Assembly (NCBI RefSeq): GCF_025822765.1
Contig: NZ_JACKUK010000029.1
Span: 62,001-126,000 of the forward strand
DNA: 64,000 bases
Reading direction: 5' to 3'
Source: Mycobacterium barrassiae
GTDB taxonomy: Bacteria > Actinomycetota > Actinomycetes > Mycobacteriales > Mycobacteriaceae
The position numbers and the translations under genes were made by a program. Shown piece after piece: positions 53,813 to 62,899 of this stretch. A model generated the notes under the pieces. The model had not been told where the DNA came from. It saw nothing but the letters and a program-made list of their open reading frames with translations, and made no database searches. How positions within the stretch are numbered: the first letter of the stretch is position 1; each line of letters starts with the position of its first letter.

Positions 53813-55015
53813 TCAGCGCTTCTTGCCGTTGCCGGGGCCACGCCCGTTGCCGTTGCCGTTGCCGTTGTTGCCGTTGCCCGGTTTCTTCTTGGGCGGTGGC
53901 GGCGGCGCTTCGACCACCGGCGTGGGCGTAGGTGATGGTGGCGGCGAACTGATCGGAGGTGGTGGGGGCACGGCGGTGCTGCTGCTGACCGGCTGCGGTG
54001 TCTGCGTGGACGACGACGGATCCAGCGCCAATGCGAACGCGACGACGAGCAACCCGACGAATGCTGCCGCCGCGAGAAGCAATTTCCGTCGCCGGGTCAT
54101 CGGCTTTCGCTGTGGTCCCGCGACGAAGTAGTTGGCCGACGGAGCCGGATAGCCGCCCACCGGAGGCAGCGGCTGTGCGAGCACCTTGGTCGACGGCCGC
54201 GGCGGTGCCGGAGCGCCCGCGAGGGCGGCCTGCATCTCGAGCGCACTGCGGAAGCGTGTCCCGTTGCGGGCCATCGCGCGGTTGACCACCGCCGCCAGGC
54301 CAGGGTCCACGTCGGGGCGCACCGCTTCGATCGGCGGCGGCGGATCATCCAAGATGGCGCGGACCAGCGACGCGGGATTCTCCTGCGGGAACGGGCGCCG
54401 CCCGCTCAGCGCTTCGTGGGCCATCACTCCCACGGCGTAGAGGTCGTCGGCAACCGATGCGGGAGCACCGGCCACGCGTTCGGGGCTCATGTACGCCATG
54501 GTTCCGACGATCTGGCCGGTCGCGGTGTGGGCGGATCCGGCGGTCTTGGCGATACCGAAGTCGGCCACCTTCATCGCGACGCCGTTCTGGGCCAACAGAA
54601 CATTGCCGGGTTTGATGTCGCGGTGCACCACTCCCGCCGCATGAGCGGTGGCGAGCGCTCCCAGGACGTCGGCGAGCATCGCCCGCACCCGGTGCTGCGC
54701 CATCGGCCCCATCGCGATCTCGTCGCCGAGCGTGCGGCCCGGCAGCCGCTCCATCACGATGAACGGCGCACCGTGGTGCTCACCGCAGTCGTGCACCGCC
54801 ACGATGTTGGGGTGGCTGAGCGAGGCCGCGGCCCTGGCCTCGTCCTCAAACCGGCGCCGGGTGTCCGCGTCGGTACTGATGGACGGATAGAGCAGCTTGA
54901 TCGCCACAGCCCTGTTGAGCCGCGTGTCCCAGCCGTCGTGGACCTCGGCCATCCCGCCGGTACCCAGCAGCCCCCGCAACTCGTATCGGCCCGCAAGTGG
55001 TTCGCGGCCGCTCAT
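53813..55015 (-). CDS. Ser/Thr protein kinase (Pkn family) with Pro/Gly-Asn-rich tail
   Basis: A 400-residue membrane kinase. Residues ~10-265 are a complete Hanks kinase: GTGGMAEV, VAIKLL (Lys), HRDIKPGN, DFGIAK and an activation loop with several Thr up to MAYMSPERV. A helix at ~320-340 (LLLAAAAFVGLLVVAFALAL) crosses the membrane. The outside part has no PASTA or other sensor domain; it is a proline/serine stretch, PPPPPKKKPGNG, and a run of Gly-Asn repeats ending in Lys-Arg. Such a tail may interact with the wall. Divergent from the KstR-controlled plsC-like gene. Confidence 0.92.
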   Translation of the reverse strand: MSGREPLAGRYELRGLLGTGGMAEVHDGWDTRLNRAVAIKLLYPSISTDADTRRRFEDEARAAASLSHPNIVAVHDCGEHHGAPFIVMERLPGRTLGDEIAMGPMAQHRVRAMLADVLGALATAHAAGVVHRDIKPGNVLLAQNGVAMKVADFGIAKTAGSAHTATGQIVGTMAYMSPERVAGAPASVADDLYAVGVMAHEALSGRRPFPQENPASLVRAILDDPPPPIEAVRPDVDPGLAAVVNRAMARNGTRFRSALEMQAALAGAPAPPRPSTKVLAQPLPPVGGYPAPSANYFVAGPQRKPMTRRRKLLLAAAAFVGLLVVAFALALDPSSSTQTPQPVSSSTAVPPPPPISSPPPSPTPTPVVEAPPPPPKKKPGNGNNGNGNGNGRGPGNGKKR

Positions 55016-55096
55016 GGCCGATAACGTAGCCCGGCAGACCCTCGGTCAAACTTCGCACGGCCAGGCCTGGGGCGCACTCTGGGCCGGAAGGTAAAC

Positions 55097-55110
55097 TAGA
55101 ACACGTTTCA
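55097..55110 (+). promoter_or_regulatory. KstR box upstream of PlsC-like acyltransferase
   Basis: TAGAACACGTTTCA fits TnnAACnnGTTnnA exactly and is a classical-looking KstR site. It is 22 bases before the GTG at 55133 and faces away from the kinase gene. Confidence 0.75.
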
Positions 55111-55132
55111 CTTTTACGCTAGGGGACAGTCC

Positions 55133-55936
55133 GTGACCGATACCGAATCGTCGGAGCTCACCAAGTGGGATCCGGGCCTGACCCGACGCGTCATGGGAGT
55201 GATGCGGCCCTTTCTGAAGCGGTACTTCCGCTCGGAGGTGCGGGGGCTGGAGAACCTGCCACCAGGCGGGGCCTTGCTGGTCTGCAACCACTCGGGCGGC
55301 ATGTTGCCGATGGACGTCCCGATCCTGGCGGCCGACTTCTACGAACACCACGGCTACGACCGCCCGCTGTACACGCTGAGCCACGACATGCTGTCGGTCG
55401 GCCCGACGGGCGACTTCTTCAAGAAGATCGGCTACATCAGCGCCAATCACGCCAACGCCGACGAGGCCCTGCGCTCCGGCGGTCTTGTCGTGGTGTTCCC
55501 CGGCGGTGACTACGACGTGTACCGCCCGACGTTCGCCGAGAACGTCATCGACTTCGGCGGGCGCACCGGCTACGTGAAGGCCGCGCTGAACGCCGGGGTG
55601 CCGATCGTTCCTGCGGTCGGGATCGGCGGCCAGGAGACGCAGATCTTCCTCAGCCGCGGGACCTGGCTGGCCGAGCGCCTCGGGCCGATCGCCCGCCTGG
55701 CCCGCACCAAGATCATGCCGGTCTCGTTCGGCTTCCCGTTCGGGCTGTCGCTGGTGGTCCCGCCCAACATCCCGCTACCGTCCAAGATCGTCATGAAGGT
55801 GCTGCCGCCGATCGACCTCGCGGCCGAGTTCGGCGAGGACCCCGATATCGACGAGATCGACTCGCACGTGCGACGGGTGATGCAGCGGGCACTGGATGAG
55901 CTGGCCGAAGAACGCCGCCTGCCGGTGCTGGGCTGA
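55133..55936 (+). CDS. PlsC-type acyltransferase
   Basis: A 267-residue LPLAT-family acyltransferase. NHSGGMLPMD supplies the HX4D motif (residues ~53-58), and VVVFPGGDYDVYRP is the second (FPEG-like) block, here with GGD. It acylates a hydroxyl of a phosphoglycerol, alcohol or ester acceptor. GTG start with AGGGGA before it. A KstR box in the promoter suggests expression during sterol use. An esterase gene follows 47 bases later in the same direction. Confidence 0.88.
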   Translation: MTDTESSELTKWDPGLTRRVMGVMRPFLKRYFRSEVRGLENLPPGGALLVCNHSGGMLPMDVPILAADFYEHHGYDRPLYTLSHDMLSVGPTGDFFKKIGYISANHANADEALRSGGLVVVFPGGDYDVYRPTFAENVIDFGGRTGYVKAALNAGVPIVPAVGIGGQETQIFLSRGTWLAERLGPIARLARTKIMPVSFGFPFGLSLVVPPNIPLPSKIVMKVLPPIDLAAEFGEDPDIDEIDSHVRRVMQRALDELAEERRLPVLG

Positions 55937-55983
55937 TCCGGGTTAGGTTTTGAATGGCACGCGCTTCGGTTATCAAGGTCTTC

Positions 55984-57252
55984 ATGAGTAAGCGTCGTCG
56001 CTTCCCGTTGCTGCGCGCGGTCGCAGAACTCGTCAACGCCGCCAACGGTGTGCGGCCCATCGGCCGCGAGGGTTACATCACGATTCCGGTGTTCGCATTC
56101 GGCTGGCCGACGTCCGAGATGTCGCCGGTGTACATGGGCGCCTCGATGCTCGACGCGCTGCGGCGCGGACTGCGTGGCGACTTCCGCGGGGTTCGGGGTC
56201 GAATCGCCTTGGTGCTGACCATGATTGCGTGGGCGCTGCTGTGGTTGATCCATCGCCGAAACGTGTCGTCGCAACCGTATTTCGAGACACCGCTGCAGGA
56301 AGCGCTCGGCGCGGACTACGAACAGGTCGCCAACCAGTCACCGGCGCGGCGGCGGCGCCCGCAGATCGGCGTGTGGCCCACCGACCTGGTCCGTCGGCGA
56401 TACGTCGAAAAGGCGGGCACCGTGCAGTACGGCCCGCACGGTCGGGCGAACCGGGCCGACATCTGGCGTCGCGCCGACCTGCCGCGCGACGGGAAAGCGC
56501 CCGTGCTGTTGCAGGTGCCCGGCGGCGCGTGGGCCATCGGCATGCGGCGCCCACAGTCCTACGCGATGCTCAGCCATATGGCCGAGCGCGGCTGGGTGTG
56601 TTTGTCGATCGACTATCGCGTGAGCCCGAAGAACACGTGGCCCGACCACATCGTCGACGTCAAGCGCGCGCTGGCCTGGATCAAGGAGAACATCGCCGAC
56701 TACGGCGGTGACCCCGACTTCGTGGCCATCACCGGCGGTTCGGCGGGTGGCCATCTGTCATCGCTGGCCGCGCTGACGCCCAACGACCCGGTGTGGCAGC
56801 CCGGCTTCGAGGACGCCGACACCTCGGTCGCTGCGGCGGTGCCGATCTACGGCCGCTACGACTGGTTCACCGTGACGGGCTCCGGCCGCAAGGAGTTCAT
56901 CGCCTTCCTGCAGAAGTTCGTGGTCAAGAAGCCGTTCACGGCGAACCGTCAGACCTACCTCGACGCCTCCTCGATCAAACGGTTACGCCCTGATGCGCCA
57001 CCGTTTTTCATCCTGCACGGTCAGGACGACTCCATCATCCCGGTCGGTGAAGGCCGTGAGTTCGCCGAGGCGCTTCGCGAGGTGTCGACGTCCACCGTCG
57101 CCTATGCGGAGATCCCGCACGCACAGCACGCGTTCGACTTCTACTACGGCTCACCGCGCGCGCACTACACGGCGCAGGCGGTCCAGGAGTTCCTGTCCTG
57201 GGTGCACGCCAAGCACACGGCGGCCAAGGAACGACGAGCAGTCGCAAACTGA
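55984..57252 (+). CDS. Esterase/lipase, HSL-type (LipC paralogue)
   Basis: About 422 residues, alpha/beta-hydrolase of the HSL/LipC kind. The oxyanion motif is VPGGAWAIGM, the nucleophile elbow ITGGSAGGHL, the Asp in HGQDDSIIPV and the His in IPHAQHAFDF. The first ~100 residues include a hydrophobic anchor (IALVLTMIAWALLWLIH). Probably hydrolyses lipid or sterol esters at the membrane. The start at ATG 55984 is likely; ATG 55954 is also possible. Its last codons form half of a stem-loop repeat. Likely in the KstR-controlled unit. Confidence 0.86.
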   Translation: MSKRRRFPLLRAVAELVNAANGVRPIGREGYITIPVFAFGWPTSEMSPVYMGASMLDALRRGLRGDFRGVRGRIALVLTMIAWALLWLIHRRNVSSQPYFETPLQEALGADYEQVANQSPARRRRPQIGVWPTDLVRRRYVEKAGTVQYGPHGRANRADIWRRADLPRDGKAPVLLQVPGGAWAIGMRRPQSYAMLSHMAERGWVCLSIDYRVSPKNTWPDHIVDVKRALAWIKENIADYGGDPDFVAITGGSAGGHLSSLAALTPNDPVWQPGFEDADTSVAAAVPIYGRYDWFTVTGSGRKEFIAFLQKFVVKKPFTANRQTYLDASSIKRLRPDAPPFFILHGQDDSIIPVGEGREFAEALREVSTSTVAYAEIPHAQHAFDFYYGSPRAHYTAQAVQEFLSWVHAKHTAAKERRAVAN

Positions 57253-57293
57253 CGCAACACGCCGAGACACCTGAGCACTTTGCGTCTGCTCGC
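57234..57293. repeat. Stem-loop repeat, copy 2
   Basis: Arm ACGAGCAGTCGCAAACTG (57234-57251, in the esterase's last codons), 24-base loop, arm CACTTTGCGTCTGCTCGC (57276-57293); 15 of 18 bases pair. Same arm family, same loop length and partly same loop sequence (ACACGCCGA) as 11441-11500. Sits between convergent genes. Confidence 0.75.
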
Positions 57294-57305
57294 GGGAAGA
57301 ACGCG

Positions 57306-58724
57306 CTAGGGCGCCATCGCTGATTCGATGACCGTCAGTTTTTCGGAAAGCCCTGCAGCACGACGGATTTCGACGAATGCGTCGACCATCGCGTCGGTGA
57401 GCTCATGCGGATCCTGCAGCGTGGCCCCGTCGGACAGCACGGAGACGTTGAGCTGGTCGACGTAGCTCCACACCGTGATGTTCAGCCCGCTGCCCGTGGT
57501 GAGCGGACCGACCGAGTAGATCTCGGTGACCAGCGCGCCGCCGACGCGGCCGGGCTGCCGCGGTCCGGGCACATTCGAGATGGGGATGTTGAGCACCTTG
57601 TTCTGGCCGTCCTTGTCGGCCAGCCAGTGGAACAGGCGCTCGGCGGGTCGGGGCGGCAAATAGGCCGACCACCTGCTGACGAGCTCCGGGCCCATCAGTT
57701 GATGGGTTTCCTTGGCGTTCACCGCGGCGTCGTGGACCGCCTGTACCCGCTCGAGCGGATCCTCGAGTTCGATCGGCACCACCATCATCACGCCGCTGAA
57801 GCGGTTGCCGGAGATGCGATCCTCGGAGAAGTCGAAACTCACTGGCACAGAAGCCAATAGCGGGTGGTCCGCCTTGCCGTCGTACTTGAGCGACAGCTGC
57901 CGCAGCGCGCCCGCCGAGATCGCGAGCACCATGTCGTTGATCGTCACGTTCAGATGCTTGGCGGTTTCTTTCACATCGGCCAGGGCGAGGGTGGTGGTCG
58001 CGAACTTGCGTTGCGCGTCGACGCGGTGATTCATGAACGACGGCGGCGGGGTGAACGGACGGGTCAGCTCGGGCGACAGCTTGCGCGAGCTCTGCCGCAC
58101 CCGTCGCAGTCCCTTCGCGGTGTAGGCCATGACGCCGGGCAGCCGCCCGATCTGCCGCATGTGGTCGGCGAACGCCGTGCGCAGCAGTTCGCCCTTGGTC
58201 GGCGGCGGTTCGCAGGCATAGGAGTCACGATCGGTCTGCGGCGCCTGCTGTAGGTCCATGCCGCGGGCCAGCAGGTTGGCCGACGCGACACCGTCGGCGA
58301 GGGCGTGGTGAATCTTGCCAAGCACCGCGATCCGGCCGTTGGCCAATCCCTCGATGAAGTACATCTCCCATAACGGCCGGCTCCGGTCCAGTGGGGTGCT
58401 GGCGATGCGGCCGACGGCTTCGTCGAGTTCGCGGCGGCCGCCTGGGCTGTCCACGCGGTATGGGCGGACGTGGTACTCGAGGTCGACCTCGCAGTTCTCT
58501 TGCCACATCGGGTGGTGGAACTTGAACGGGATGTCGATGAGCTGATAGCAGAACGGCTCGAGCTTGTAGAGCCGGCTGTGGATGACCTTCCGGAAGTCGT
58601 CGATACCGAAGGGGCGGCCCTTCAGCTCGGAGAGATCGATCACCGCAAGCTTGAGGGTGTGCATGTGCACGGTCGGCGTCTCGCTGTACAGCAGGACAGC
58701 GTCCCACCCGCTGAGCCTCTTCAT
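57306..58724 (-). CDS. Wax ester synthase/diacylglycerol acyltransferase (WS/DGAT)
   Basis: A 472-residue WS/DGAT (Rv0221 type). The HHxxxDG active site is KIHHALADGVASANL (residues ~134-148); the C-terminal domain has NVPGPRQPGRVGG and the NDMVLAISAGALRQ motif. It makes triacylglycerol or wax esters from acyl-CoA at the membrane. It follows lipC by 25 bases, so the two likely share transcription. Confidence 0.93.
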   Translation of the reverse strand: MKRLSGWDAVLLYSETPTVHMHTLKLAVIDLSELKGRPFGIDDFRKVIHSRLYKLEPFCYQLIDIPFKFHHPMWQENCEVDLEYHVRPYRVDSPGGRRELDEAVGRIASTPLDRSRPLWEMYFIEGLANGRIAVLGKIHHALADGVASANLLARGMDLQQAPQTDRDSYACEPPPTKGELLRTAFADHMRQIGRLPGVMAYTAKGLRRVRQSSRKLSPELTRPFTPPPSFMNHRVDAQRKFATTTLALADVKETAKHLNVTINDMVLAISAGALRQLSLKYDGKADHPLLASVPVSFDFSEDRISGNRFSGVMMVVPIELEDPLERVQAVHDAAVNAKETHQLMGPELVSRWSAYLPPRPAERLFHWLADKDGQNKVLNIPISNVPGPRQPGRVGGALVTEIYSVGPLTTGSGLNITVWSYVDQLNVSVLSDGATLQDPHELTDAMVDAFVEIRRAAGLSEKLTVIESAMAP

Positions 58725-58749
58725 AGAGCTACCCCCTGCCCGGAGGAGT

Positions 58750-59973
58750 CTATATAACCTTCTTCGCCCCGATCAGCGTGCGGCTTCGGTGAATTTGGTT
58801 GAGGAACAACCCGATTGCGGTCGACGCCGATCCCGTGCGGGCGCCGTCGATCATGTCGAATGCGTGTCCCGCGCCGGGCAGTTCCACATAACCCACCACC
58901 GAGTGCGACACCGCTCGCAACCGCTCGACGAAGCTGCGGGCCTGGGCGACGGGGATGACGCTGTCGCCGGTGCCGTGGACGACGAGGAACGGCGGCGCGT
59001 CGGCATGGACGCGCGCGATCGGCGACGCCTTGCGGTAGATGTCGGGGTGCTTGGCGATCTTGCGCTTGACCACCACCCGCTCGAGGAAGTCGACGAATCG
59101 GGCGCGCTCGGCGGTCGAACGATCCTCCCAGTCGTACCTGCCGTAGATGCCCACGACCGCGTCCACCGAGGTGTCCGAGCCCTCCGGCAGTTCGCACTGC
59201 ATCTCGGGGTCGTTGGCGGTCAGGCCGGCGAGTGCCGCAAGGTGGCCGCCCGCCGAGGTGCCGGCGATCGTCACGAAGTTGCGGTCGCCACCGAACTTGT
59301 CGACGTTCGCTCGCGCCCAGGCGATCGCCGTCTTGACGTCGGTGATGTGCGACGGCCACGTGTGGTGCGGCGCCACGCGGTAGTCGATCGACAGGCACAC
59401 CCAGCCGAGTTCGGCCAGGTGCGACATCAGCGCGTAGCCCTGCAGCAGGCGGCTGCCGTGTACCCAGGCGCCGCCGGGCACGAAGATCAGCACGGGTGCG
59501 GGTTCGGTGGGCAGATCTTCACGGCGCCAGACGTCGAGCAACTGGGACGGGCGGGGGCCGTACTGCACGGAGGTGCGGTGGACGCTGCGCCGGTGCTCGC
59601 GCAACTTCCACAGCGGCGGTGCGCTTTCCGGTGCCGGCCACTCGATGTCGAGATCCTTGGCGTTGACGATTCCCCGCAGCGCGGCCTGCGAGACGGCGTT
59701 GGTGCTGTCGCGTTCGGAACGCCTTAGCTCGGCGTTGCCCGGGCTAAGCCACGACTTCGCGGTCGCGCCCACAAAGTCGGGGAGGTGCCGGTATCCCCAG
59801 ACGCTCATCGCGGTGGCCGCGCCAAGGGGCTCAAGGTGTTTGCCGATGACAGGAAGGGACGCCGACGCGACGCTCATCGCCAGCATGTAGTCCGCGGGTC
59901 CGGCGTTCAGCAACCACCGAGCGCGTGTCCACATCGTCGGGCCTGGATACCGGGTTTCCGGTCGTGGCGACAT
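58750..59973 (-). CDS. lipC: Esterase LipC
   Basis: A 407-residue HSL-type esterase matching Rv0220 throughout (ADYMLAMSVASASLPVIGKH; VFVPGGAWVHGSR oxyanion loop; IAGTSAGGHLAAL nucleophile Ser; GTGDSVIPV Asp; LPGAGHAFDMIDG His). LipC is a surface-exposed carboxylesterase. ATG 59973 (MSPRPETRYPGP) gives the expected length; an upstream frame to 60015 is less likely. Promoter gap is shared with the divergent fused acyl-CoA dehydrogenase. Confidence 0.92.
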   Translation of the reverse strand: MSPRPETRYPGPTMWTRARWLLNAGPADYMLAMSVASASLPVIGKHLEPLGAATAMSVWGYRHLPDFVGATAKSWLSPGNAELRRSERDSTNAVSQAALRGIVNAKDLDIEWPAPESAPPLWKLREHRRSVHRTSVQYGPRPSQLLDVWRREDLPTEPAPVLIFVPGGAWVHGSRLLQGYALMSHLAELGWVCLSIDYRVAPHHTWPSHITDVKTAIAWARANVDKFGGDRNFVTIAGTSAGGHLAALAGLTANDPEMQCELPEGSDTSVDAVVGIYGRYDWEDRSTAERARFVDFLERVVVKRKIAKHPDIYRKASPIARVHADAPPFLVVHGTGDSVIPVAQARSFVERLRAVSHSVVGYVELPGAGHAFDMIDGARTGSASTAIGLFLNQIHRSRTLIGAKKVI

Positions 59974-60052
59974 TGCGCGACTGTACCCCGCTGTACAGAT
60001 TCCAAACGACAACATTCGCTAGATGTCTACTGATCACATCCACACGAAGTTT

Positions 60053-60068
60053 TGTGAGCCGGATCACG
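60053..60068. promoter_or_regulatory. Crp-type site between lipC and fused fadE
   Basis: TGTGA-GCCGGA-TCACG matches TGTGAn6TCACA in 9 of 10 fixed bases; 81 bases before the fadE GTG. Mycobacterial Crp sites have this shape. The same gap holds a 10-bp direct repeat, CTGTACCCCG / CTGTACAGAT (59981-60000). Confidence 0.5.
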
Positions 60069-60149
60069 TATACCCTGAGCTGCGCCGACGGGATAGCGTG
60101 ACGTTATTGGCGTCGAATGTAAACCGATCTGTGAATGAGGACTTCCACC

Positions 60150-62318
60150 GTGAGTAAGTCAGCACTAGCCATCACCGAAGAGCACACAGACCTTGCCGAT
60201 GCGGCGTTCGGCCAGCTCAACCGGCTGAAGAGCCGCGCCGCCGCCCGCGCGAGCCTCGACGGCGGATCCTCGAATCCAGCCGAGCTCTGGTCGGCCGCAG
60301 CGGATCAGGGGTGGACCGGCCTGGCCATCGCCGAGGAGCACGGCGGGTCGGGCTTCGGGCTGTCTGAATTGGCGATCGTGGTGGAGGCTCAGGGCCACGA
60401 GTTGTGTCCCGGCCCGTTCCTGCCGAGCGTCGCCGCGGCCGTGGTCATCGATCGCTGCGCATCGGATTCCCTTCGCGCCCAACTGCTTCCGGGGCTGGCC
60501 GACGGCACAACCGTCGGCGCGCTTGCGCTTTCGGGCAGCGTGACGGTCGGCTCCGACCTGGTGGTGACCGGCGAGAGCCCCGCCGTGCTGGGGGCGCCGG
60601 ACGCGGACGTCCTGGTCGTCATCGCCGGCGACGACGTGGTGGTGGTCGACAGCGGCGCCGACGGCGTCACTGTGACGGCGCTGGAGTCGCTGGACCCGAC
60701 CAGAAGCATCGGGTCTGTGTCGTTGCGCGACGTGAGGGTCGCCGAGGACCGGGTCCTGCGCGGTGCGGCCCGCAGGGCGCGCACCGTGTTCCGGATCCTG
60801 GCGTCGGCCGAAGCCGTCGGCGTCAGCTGGGCGACGCTGGAGATGGCCGTCGACTACGCCAAGGTGCGCGAACAGTTCGGCCGCACCATCGGCACCTTCC
60901 AGGCGGTCAAGCATCATGCCGCGAACATGCTCGTCAACGCGGAGGAGACGACCGCGGCCACCTGGGACGCGGCGCGCGCCGACGACCTGGACACCGCGTG
61001 GTTCGCCGCCGCCGTGGCCGCATCACACGCCATCCGGACCCAGATCTTCAACGCGCAGAACAATATTCAGCTGCACGGCGGGATCGGCTTCACGTGGGAG
61101 CACGACGCGCACCTGTACCTGCGCCGCGCCCGCACCCTCGCCGCGCTGATGGCCGAGGCCGGCGATCCGCTGCCCGAGATCGTCGAAGGCCAGCGCAGCG
61201 GTCAGGCGCACGGCGCCTCGTTCACCCTGCCCGAGGAAGCGGAGAAGTACCGCGAACAGGCGCGTGAGGCCGTCGCGACGCTGCGCGGGCTACCCGCCGA
61301 CAAGCAGCGCGACTTCCTCGTCGACTCCGGCTATCTGGTGCCGCACTGGCCGAAGCCATGGGGCCGCGCCGCCGACGTACTCGAACAGTTGGTCATCGAG
61401 GAAGAGTTCAGCGGCGTCGATCGACCGGACTTGGGCATCACCGGCTGGGTTACGCTGACGATCTCCCAGGCCGGTACCGACGACCAGCGTGAGCGCTGGG
61501 TGGAACCGGTGCTGCGCGGCCAGGTGATGTGGTGCCAGTTGTTCTCCGAGCCCAACGCCGGTTCGGACGCCGCCGCGGTGCGGACGTCGGCGAAGAAGGT
61601 CGACGGCGGCTGGCGCGTCACCGGGCAGAAGGTGTGGACCAGCCTTGCGCACGAGTGCCAGTGGGGGCTGGCGACCGTGCGCACCGATCCCGACGCCCCC
61701 AAGCACGCCGGTGTGACGATGATGGCCATCGACATGAAAGCCCCTGGCGTGACGGTGAATCCGCTCAAAGGGCTGACCGGCCACGCGCACTTCAACGAGG
61801 TCTTCTTCGACGACGTCTTCGTTCCCGACGAGGATGTGGTCGGCGACGTCAACAAGGGCTGGCTGGTGGCGCGGGCGACACTCGGCAACGAGCGCGTCTC
61901 CATCGGTGGCGGATCGGGCGGCGCCAGCGCGTTCACCGCCGACGATCTGATCAAGCTGCTCGACAACGCCCCCGCCGAGACCGCGGCGTACTACGTGCGT
62001 CGCGCGGGTGAGGTCATCGCCGAGTCGCATACGCTGCGGCTGCTGAACCTGCGGCGGGTGACGCGGGCGATCGCCGGATCCGAACCCGGCCCCGAGGGCA
62101 ACGTCACCAAGCTGCTGCTGGCCGAAGCCGGCCAGCGGATGACCGAGCTGGGGCTGGAACTGGCCGGTTCGGCGGCCGTCGTCGGGCAGACCCCGATGCT
62201 GACGCTGGCCTACCTCGGCAACCGGGCCATGACCATCGCCGGAGGCACCTCGGAGATCACCCGCAACACGATCGCCGAGCGGATCCTCGGCCTGCCGCGC
62301 GATCCTTTGCTGAAGTAG
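60150..62318 (+). CDS. Fused double acyl-CoA dehydrogenase
   Basis: A 722-residue protein made of two acyl-CoA dehydrogenase units. The first (residues ~1-350) shows YAKVREQFGRTIGTFQAVKH and LHGGIGFTWEHDAHLYLRRA. The second (residues ~375-722) shows FSEPNAGSDAAAVRTSAKKV, GQKVWTSLAH, LVARATLGNERVSIGGGSGG and TIAGGTSEITRNTIAERILG with FAD/active-site elements. The layout is like FadE34/ChsE3 of sterol degradation. GTG 60150 is chosen because an AGGA lies 8 bases before it; ATG 60135 is the alternative with none. Confidence 0.9.
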   Translation: MSKSALAITEEHTDLADAAFGQLNRLKSRAAARASLDGGSSNPAELWSAAADQGWTGLAIAEEHGGSGFGLSELAIVVEAQGHELCPGPFLPSVAAAVVIDRCASDSLRAQLLPGLADGTTVGALALSGSVTVGSDLVVTGESPAVLGAPDADVLVVIAGDDVVVVDSGADGVTVTALESLDPTRSIGSVSLRDVRVAEDRVLRGAARRARTVFRILASAEAVGVSWATLEMAVDYAKVREQFGRTIGTFQAVKHHAANMLVNAEETTAATWDAARADDLDTAWFAAAVAASHAIRTQIFNAQNNIQLHGGIGFTWEHDAHLYLRRARTLAALMAEAGDPLPEIVEGQRSGQAHGASFTLPEEAEKYREQAREAVATLRGLPADKQRDFLVDSGYLVPHWPKPWGRAADVLEQLVIEEEFSGVDRPDLGITGWVTLTISQAGTDDQRERWVEPVLRGQVMWCQLFSEPNAGSDAAAVRTSAKKVDGGWRVTGQKVWTSLAHECQWGLATVRTDPDAPKHAGVTMMAIDMKAPGVTVNPLKGLTGHAHFNEVFFDDVFVPDEDVVGDVNKGWLVARATLGNERVSIGGGSGGASAFTADDLIKLLDNAPAETAAYYVRRAGEVIAESHTLRLLNLRRVTRAIAGSEPGPEGNVTKLLLAEAGQRMTELGLELAGSAAVVGQTPMLTLAYLGNRAMTIAGGTSEITRNTIAERILGLPRDPLLK

Positions 62319-62379
62319 AGCCGAAGCATAGGGAAACACCCGATTCCTCCACCCATGCCTCGCGCGCACACTATGGGAC

Positions 62380-62871
62380 ATGGTCGAGAAATGGGCCCTG
62401 GTGGCGGGCTTCGCGGCGGCGCTCGTGGCAGCGCCCGCAACGGCATCAGCCAGCCCTGACCCTGCAGACGCGACCGCGGTGCCGATGGTGCCACTCAACG
62501 GGCCGTACATCATGACCACGGCCCTGGACCGGCAGACTTTCAACGGCGCCCCCTCGCCCGCCATTCCGTTTGCCAGCGAGGTGTCCTTCACCACGACATG
62601 CGCGGCCGGCGGCTGCGTCGCACATTCCAGCCTTTCGGCCCACGGGGTCCCCTTCGACTTCCGCTGGACCGGGAGCAGGTGGGAGTCCGTCCAACCGCTG
62701 CAGTGGACGTGCGGTGGCGATCCCGCCCCGGCAACCATGACGATCACACTGGTGCCGAAAGTCAACGGGACATTGGCGGGTAAACGCAGCACGGTCGTCG
62801 GCACGCCGGGTTGCGGCAGTCCTCGCGTCCCCGGCACGGTCGTCGCACCATTGTCCGTCGTCCCGGCGTGA
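62380..62871 (+). CDS. Secreted cysteine-containing protein
   Basis: A 163-residue exported protein. A signal peptide (VEKWALVAGFAAALVAAPATASA, cleaved after ASA near residue 24; GTG or ATG start) precedes a mature domain with four cysteines (TTCAAGGC, WTCGGD, TPGCG) likely paired in two disulfides, and VPLNGPYIMTTALDRQTFNG. This resembles a common family of mycobacterial secreted proteins of unknown role. It sits between fadE and lipW. Confidence 0.8.
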   Translation: MVEKWALVAGFAAALVAAPATASASPDPADATAVPMVPLNGPYIMTTALDRQTFNGAPSPAIPFASEVSFTTTCAAGGCVAHSSLSAHGVPFDFRWTGSRWESVQPLQWTCGGDPAPATMTITLVPKVNGTLAGKRSTVVGTPGCGSPRVPGTVVAPLSVVPA

Positions 62872-62899
62872 CATCGGACGGCTGATACATACTTGTCGG

